64,000 bases of DNA from JARRNE01 sp963824085 (GTDB lineage Bacteria; Pseudomonadota; Gammaproteobacteria; Chromatiales; Chromatiaceae): the NCBI GenBank assembly GCA_963824085.1, contig CAWGNT010000014.1:62001-126000 (forward strand), read 5' to 3'. Both the position numbers and the translations under genes were made by a program. Under the pieces are notes generated by a model. That model made no database searches. It saw only the letters and a program-made list of their open reading frames with translations, and had not been told where the DNA came from. The first letter of the stretch is position 1; each line of letters opens with the position of its first letter. This document shows, piece by piece, positions 61,211 through 64,000 of this stretch.

Positions 61211-62743
61211 TCATCCTGTCCCACTCCTCCCGTCGGGGGCGAGGGGACCTTCAGCAACGCCCTTGCCAGTAGGAGAGGGGACGTAAACAGTCTTACTTTC
61301 GTGCTGCCGTGCACTAGGCGGGGGGCGCGGGAGAGTGAGTCGGAAGTGGGCGCCTCGTCGCGAATCGACGATTTCGATCCTGCCGCGATGCAACGCCGCG
61401 TACCTGTCGCCGATGGCAAGCCCTAACCCGGTTCCCTTGACAGGGCCCTTTCGGCGGCTTCTCCCCTGGTAGAAAGCCTCGAACACGCTCTTGCGTTCAG
61501 CGGGGTCGATCCCTGGCCCTTGATCCAGAACATCCAGGACGACCATCTCGTGACTCGGCGTCAGACGGACGGTGATCGTGCCGCCATCGGGCGAATAGTT
61601 GATCGCGTTGGAGACGAGGTTGTCGACAATGGTGCGGATCTGCTCCTCATCGCCGACGATAATTGCATCTGAAAGCTGCAGATCGATCTCCAGCCCACGC
61701 GACAAAACAACCAGCCTATGATTCTCTATGGCCTTCTCCACAATGCTGCGCAGGTGTACCGGGGAGCGCTGCACCAATGAGACCTGGGCGAGGGCCATGT
61801 TGAACTTCAATAGATCTTCGATCTGCTTCTGAAGCTGCTTACTGTTCGTCCGTAAGATCGCCGCGACCTCCGCCTGGTCTTCAGTCAGCTCACCCACAAC
61901 TCCGTCGTTCAGAAGCTCAACCCCCTCCCGGATCGCGGTCAACGGTGTCTTGAGCTCATGGGAGACGTGCTGGAGGAACATAACCTTCTGAGCGTCCAGC
62001 TCATTAAGGCGATTCCTCAGCCATTCCAGACCGTCGCTAATCGTGCGAATGTCCTGCGGACCCTTTACACGGATAGGTCGCACGAAGTCACCCGCCCCCA
62101 GTCGCCGGATCGCCTTTCCGATTTCCGTCAGAGGGCGGGTGATTAGGATACTGAAGGTGACCCCGACGAGGAGCGCGAGGGGAATAAGGGCGACGGCCTG
62201 TATCAACAGAAGGCGCTGTACTGCATAGGTCCTCTGCTCAATCTTCTCAACCTGCTTCGCGACTGTCTGACTGATCTCAAAAGGCAGTGGACGCGCCAGC
62301 TCGGCAAAGGGCGGCAGGTCGTGCGGATTTCCCGGCTCGGCATCCTGCTGTGGCGGATCTTTGAGCAGCTCCGCGTAGATCGCACGCTCGCGCTGGACTA
62401 ATTCGTGCAATCTCTCGACGGTTCCGCTCGTTAGGTCAAGCGTCAGCAACGAGCTCACCGTCTCCAAGAACTTGGCGCGCTGCTCCTTGTATCGCTGGAG
62501 GACGGTCGCGTCCCTGAGCACCAGGAACTGCGCCGCACTGCGCTCGAGGGACAAGACATGCGACAAGAGGATGCGGCTGGACTGTACAGCCTGATCCGTG
62601 GTGACGATGCTCGTCCGTATGCGCTCAGACAACGCGTCAACGCGGAACATCGTGTGCAGCAGAGCAGCGATCAGGGGCACGACCGCCAAAGAAAAACCGA
62701 TAAGGGTCAGCTGCAGAATCGATGTCGGCGGGTTGAGCTTCAT
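61211..62743 (-). CDS. glrK: Sensor histidine kinase (GlrK/QseE type)
   Basis: A protein of 510 residues from MKLNPPTSILQLTLIGFSLA. Transmembrane segments lie at about 10-32 and 180-205 and enclose a periplasmic helical sensor region. A HAMP domain follows (ITRPLTEIGKAIRRLGAGDF). The H-box is HVSHELKTPLTAIREGVELL, and the ATPase has NLVSNAINYSP, DQGPGI and GTGLGL. The last 20 or so residues (VPSPTGKGVAEGPLAPDGRS) are encoded by a GC-rich dispersed repeat. It is separated by 150 bp from the qseG-like gene. Confidence 0.92.
   Translation of the reverse strand: MKLNPPTSILQLTLIGFSLAVVPLIAALLHTMFRVDALSERIRTSIVTTDQAVQSSRILLSHVLSLERSAAQFLVLRDATVLQRYKEQRAKFLETVSSLLTLDLTSGTVERLHELVQRERAIYAELLKDPPQQDAEPGNPHDLPPFAELARPLPFEISQTVAKQVEKIEQRTYAVQRLLLIQAVALIPLALLVGVTFSILITRPLTEIGKAIRRLGAGDFVRPIRVKGPQDIRTISDGLEWLRNRLNELDAQKVMFLQHVSHELKTPLTAIREGVELLNDGVVGELTEDQAEVAAILRTNSKQLQKQIEDLLKFNMALAQVSLVQRSPVHLRSIVEKAIENHRLVVLSRGLEIDLQLSDAIIVGDEEQIRTIVDNLVSNAINYSPDGGTITVRLTPSHEMVVLDVLDQGPGIDPAERKSVFEAFYQGRSRRKGPVKGTGLGLAIGDRYAALHRGRIEIVDSRRGAHFRLTLPRPPPSARQHESKTVYVPSPTGKGVAEGPLAPDGRSGTG
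61212..61283. repeat. GC-rich dispersed repeat overlapping the 3' end of glrK
   Basis: The string CCCGTCGGGGGCGAGGGGAC is close to CTCCCGGGGGCGAGGGGAC at 15041-15060. Together with CTTGCCAGTAGGAGAGGGGA it forms a repeat of the CCCTCTCC type common in this group. It supplies the terminal codons of glrK. Confidence 0.6.
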
Positions 62744-63538
62744 TGGGACCGTCGGGCGTTGGGTCGTTGGCGAAATTGGCCGGAGCGCTAGTCGTGAGGA
62801 AATTTGTGTTCGGATGGGCATCGCCCGGAGCCAATCGAAACGACCGCTGAAAACGTGAGGTCGCGCCCTCAATCCCCGTCCCGCTGCCTTTCATGGCCCC
62901 CCGCCCGGAACGAACGAAATTTTGCTCCGACATCCCGGCTGTTTGGGTCAGGTGCGCAGCATTCTCCCTTAGCTAAATCTTAGCCGATATCATGACGGAC
63001 TCGTCCCGCTGGGCAACCGAGTGGACAGGCGGACGGCACGTCAGGCAGCCGCCTGTGAGCGTCTAGGTTCCCGTCGCGAGCACGCACTCGGTGTCCGTGC
63101 CCGACAGCGAATTCTCGAGCGCAGTGGCGCGTCCATTCCTTACAGCGAGCTCGCAACAGACAGATCAGCAGGAGCCTGCGCAACGTCAGCTCCGAGATTC
63201 TCGACCACGCTCGAGCTCCAGCGCCGACCGCGAATCGCTTGAACGCAACAGGGAACGGGTCCGTCGATCCCCCGACGTGATTGCTCCAGGCAAGGCTATC
63301 GCTACCAATCGCCGCCAGCGGCGTGTGACGCAAGAAGTGCGCACTTGACTAGCGCTCACTATAATTGGGGGCAACTGGCAGCGTCGTCTCGTCGCGCCCG
63401 CCGCTTGATCGCGGGAGTCCCCGCGGGAAACCGAATTGTACGAGCTTCCGGGATCTGCTCGAGTGTTGAGCGCAGCGAGATCGCAAAGAGCATTTCGGAG
63501 ACGCTGCACTATCATTGCCTTTCACAAGGAATTGATCA
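62744..63538. other. 800-bp divergent intergenic region between glrK and the exported hsp20
   Basis: No gene is supported. A TATAAT (63360-63365) on the plus strand lacks a properly spaced -35. I looked for sigma-54 elements towards both genes and found none convincing. Confidence 0.45.
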
Positions 63539-64000
63539 ATGCCGAAATCTGCGACGATCATGAGGCTGCTTGCCGTGAGCCTCTGGCTAACGGCTCCTGG
63601 ACTTGCCGACGCCTGGACACCGTACGGCCCCGGGACCTATGGGCCTAGCCCGGAGACCGCGGCACCCGGGACATCCGGTACTCAGTCAGGCACAACGCCC
63701 GAGACATCACCGTATCCACCCTACCCTTCCTATCCACCGTTCGGGCCCCCACCGGGTATGCCCCGCGGCTTTCCGGGGATGCACGGACCTGGTATGGAAC
63801 CACCAAGGGGCTTCCAGATCTCGCGTGAGGCGACTCCCGACGCCTACACACTCACCATCCATCTTCACGGGGTCAAACCAGACCAAGTGCAGATCCAGAC
63901 CCGCGGGCAATGGATGCGCATCAGCGAGATCGGTTCTCAACAGCAGGTTCAGGAAGATACATTCGATCAAGGGCGCGGGTACATGCACAGCTACAGTTAT
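63539..64000 (+). CDS. Exported Hsp20/alpha-crystallin family protein (5' part; runs off the window)
   Basis: From ATG 63539, preceded by AAGGA, 154 residues are visible. The N-terminus is a Sec signal peptide (MPKSATIMRLLAVSLWLTAP ending near GLADA). A Pro/Gly/Tyr-rich linker follows (about 26-90; PYPPYPSYPPFGPPPG). Then an alpha-crystallin domain begins (ISREATPDAYTLTIHLHGVK, QVQIQTRGQWMRI). Most small heat-shock proteins are cytoplasmic, so the signal peptide makes this a likely periplasmic holdase. The C-terminal part lies beyond the window. Confidence 0.8.
   Translation, partial: MPKSATIMRLLAVSLWLTAPGLADAWTPYGPGTYGPSPETAAPGTSGTQSGTTPETSPYPPYPSYPPFGPPPGMPRGFPGMHGPGMEPPRGFQISREATPDAYTLTIHLHGVKPDQVQIQTRGQWMRISEIGSQQQVQEDTFDQGRGYMHSYSY

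Noticed and set aside
63340..63366. Sigma-70 promoter for the exported hsp20 (TTGACT ... TATAAT)
   Set aside because: The two hexamers are only nine bases apart, too close for a functional pair.
1..64000. CRISPR array or Cas genes
   Set aside because: No regularly spaced short repeats and no Cas-like proteins were found; the only tandem repeats are the 21-bp operator pairs.

Overview
The window is high-GC chromosomal DNA from a gammaproteobacterium. The tig-clpP-clpX-lon-hupB-tRNA-Val-tRNA-Asp-ppiD order, FabI, a GlrK/QseG/GlrR-type cassette and dispersed gammaproteobacterial palindromes support this. The number of periplasmic c-type cytochromes suggests a respiratorily versatile, Chromatiales-like organism, but no rRNA is present and the genus is not determined.

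Layout. 1-0.7 kb: 5' part of an aldehyde dehydrogenase gene. 0.9-9.1 kb: two tandem paralogous nonaheme cytochrome genes on the minus strand, both broken by many indels. Each has the same upstream design: two TGACA-N4-TGTCA palindromes 21 bp apart, a sigma-54 -24/-12 promoter about 100 bp downstream, and a leader of about 305 nt that can fold into a conserved structure. 9.4-17.8 kb: an oligopeptide ABC transporter (lipoprotein binding protein, fused permeases, fused ATPases). A DUF433/DUF5615 toxin-antitoxin pair lies between the real 3' end of its ATPase gene and an older duplicate of that end. 17.9-27.7 kb: fabI and the protein-quality-control block. 28-31.5 kb: flavin reductase, tautomerase, pyruvate kinase, alpha/beta hydrolase. 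31.5-39 kb: a decayed island beside tRNA-Val(CAC), with a frameshifted integrase, IS701 and ISKra4 remnants, a methyltransferase, an MNT/HEPN pair, a transposon-chimeric aminotransferase and a pRiA4b-type protein. 39.3-47.1 kb: a four-gene operon of three exported diheme cytochromes and a Tat-type GMC oxidoreductase. 47.4-51.8 kb: an SRPBCC protein and a kinase/receiver/PP2C/STAS signalling cassette. 51.9-54.7 kb: class II ribonucleotide reductase. 55.8-59 kb: MarR-EmrA-EmrB efflux. 59.2-62.7 kb: GlrK-QseG-GlrR. 63.5 kb to the end: 5' part of an exported Hsp20.

The strongest unusual signal is the shared sigma-54/palindrome/leader-RNA architecture of the twin cytochromes. Its geometry is preserved to within a couple of bases although both reading frames are full of indels. 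The second is the GMC oxidoreductase with three diheme cytochromes, which looks like a self-contained periplasmic oxidation module with unknown substrate.
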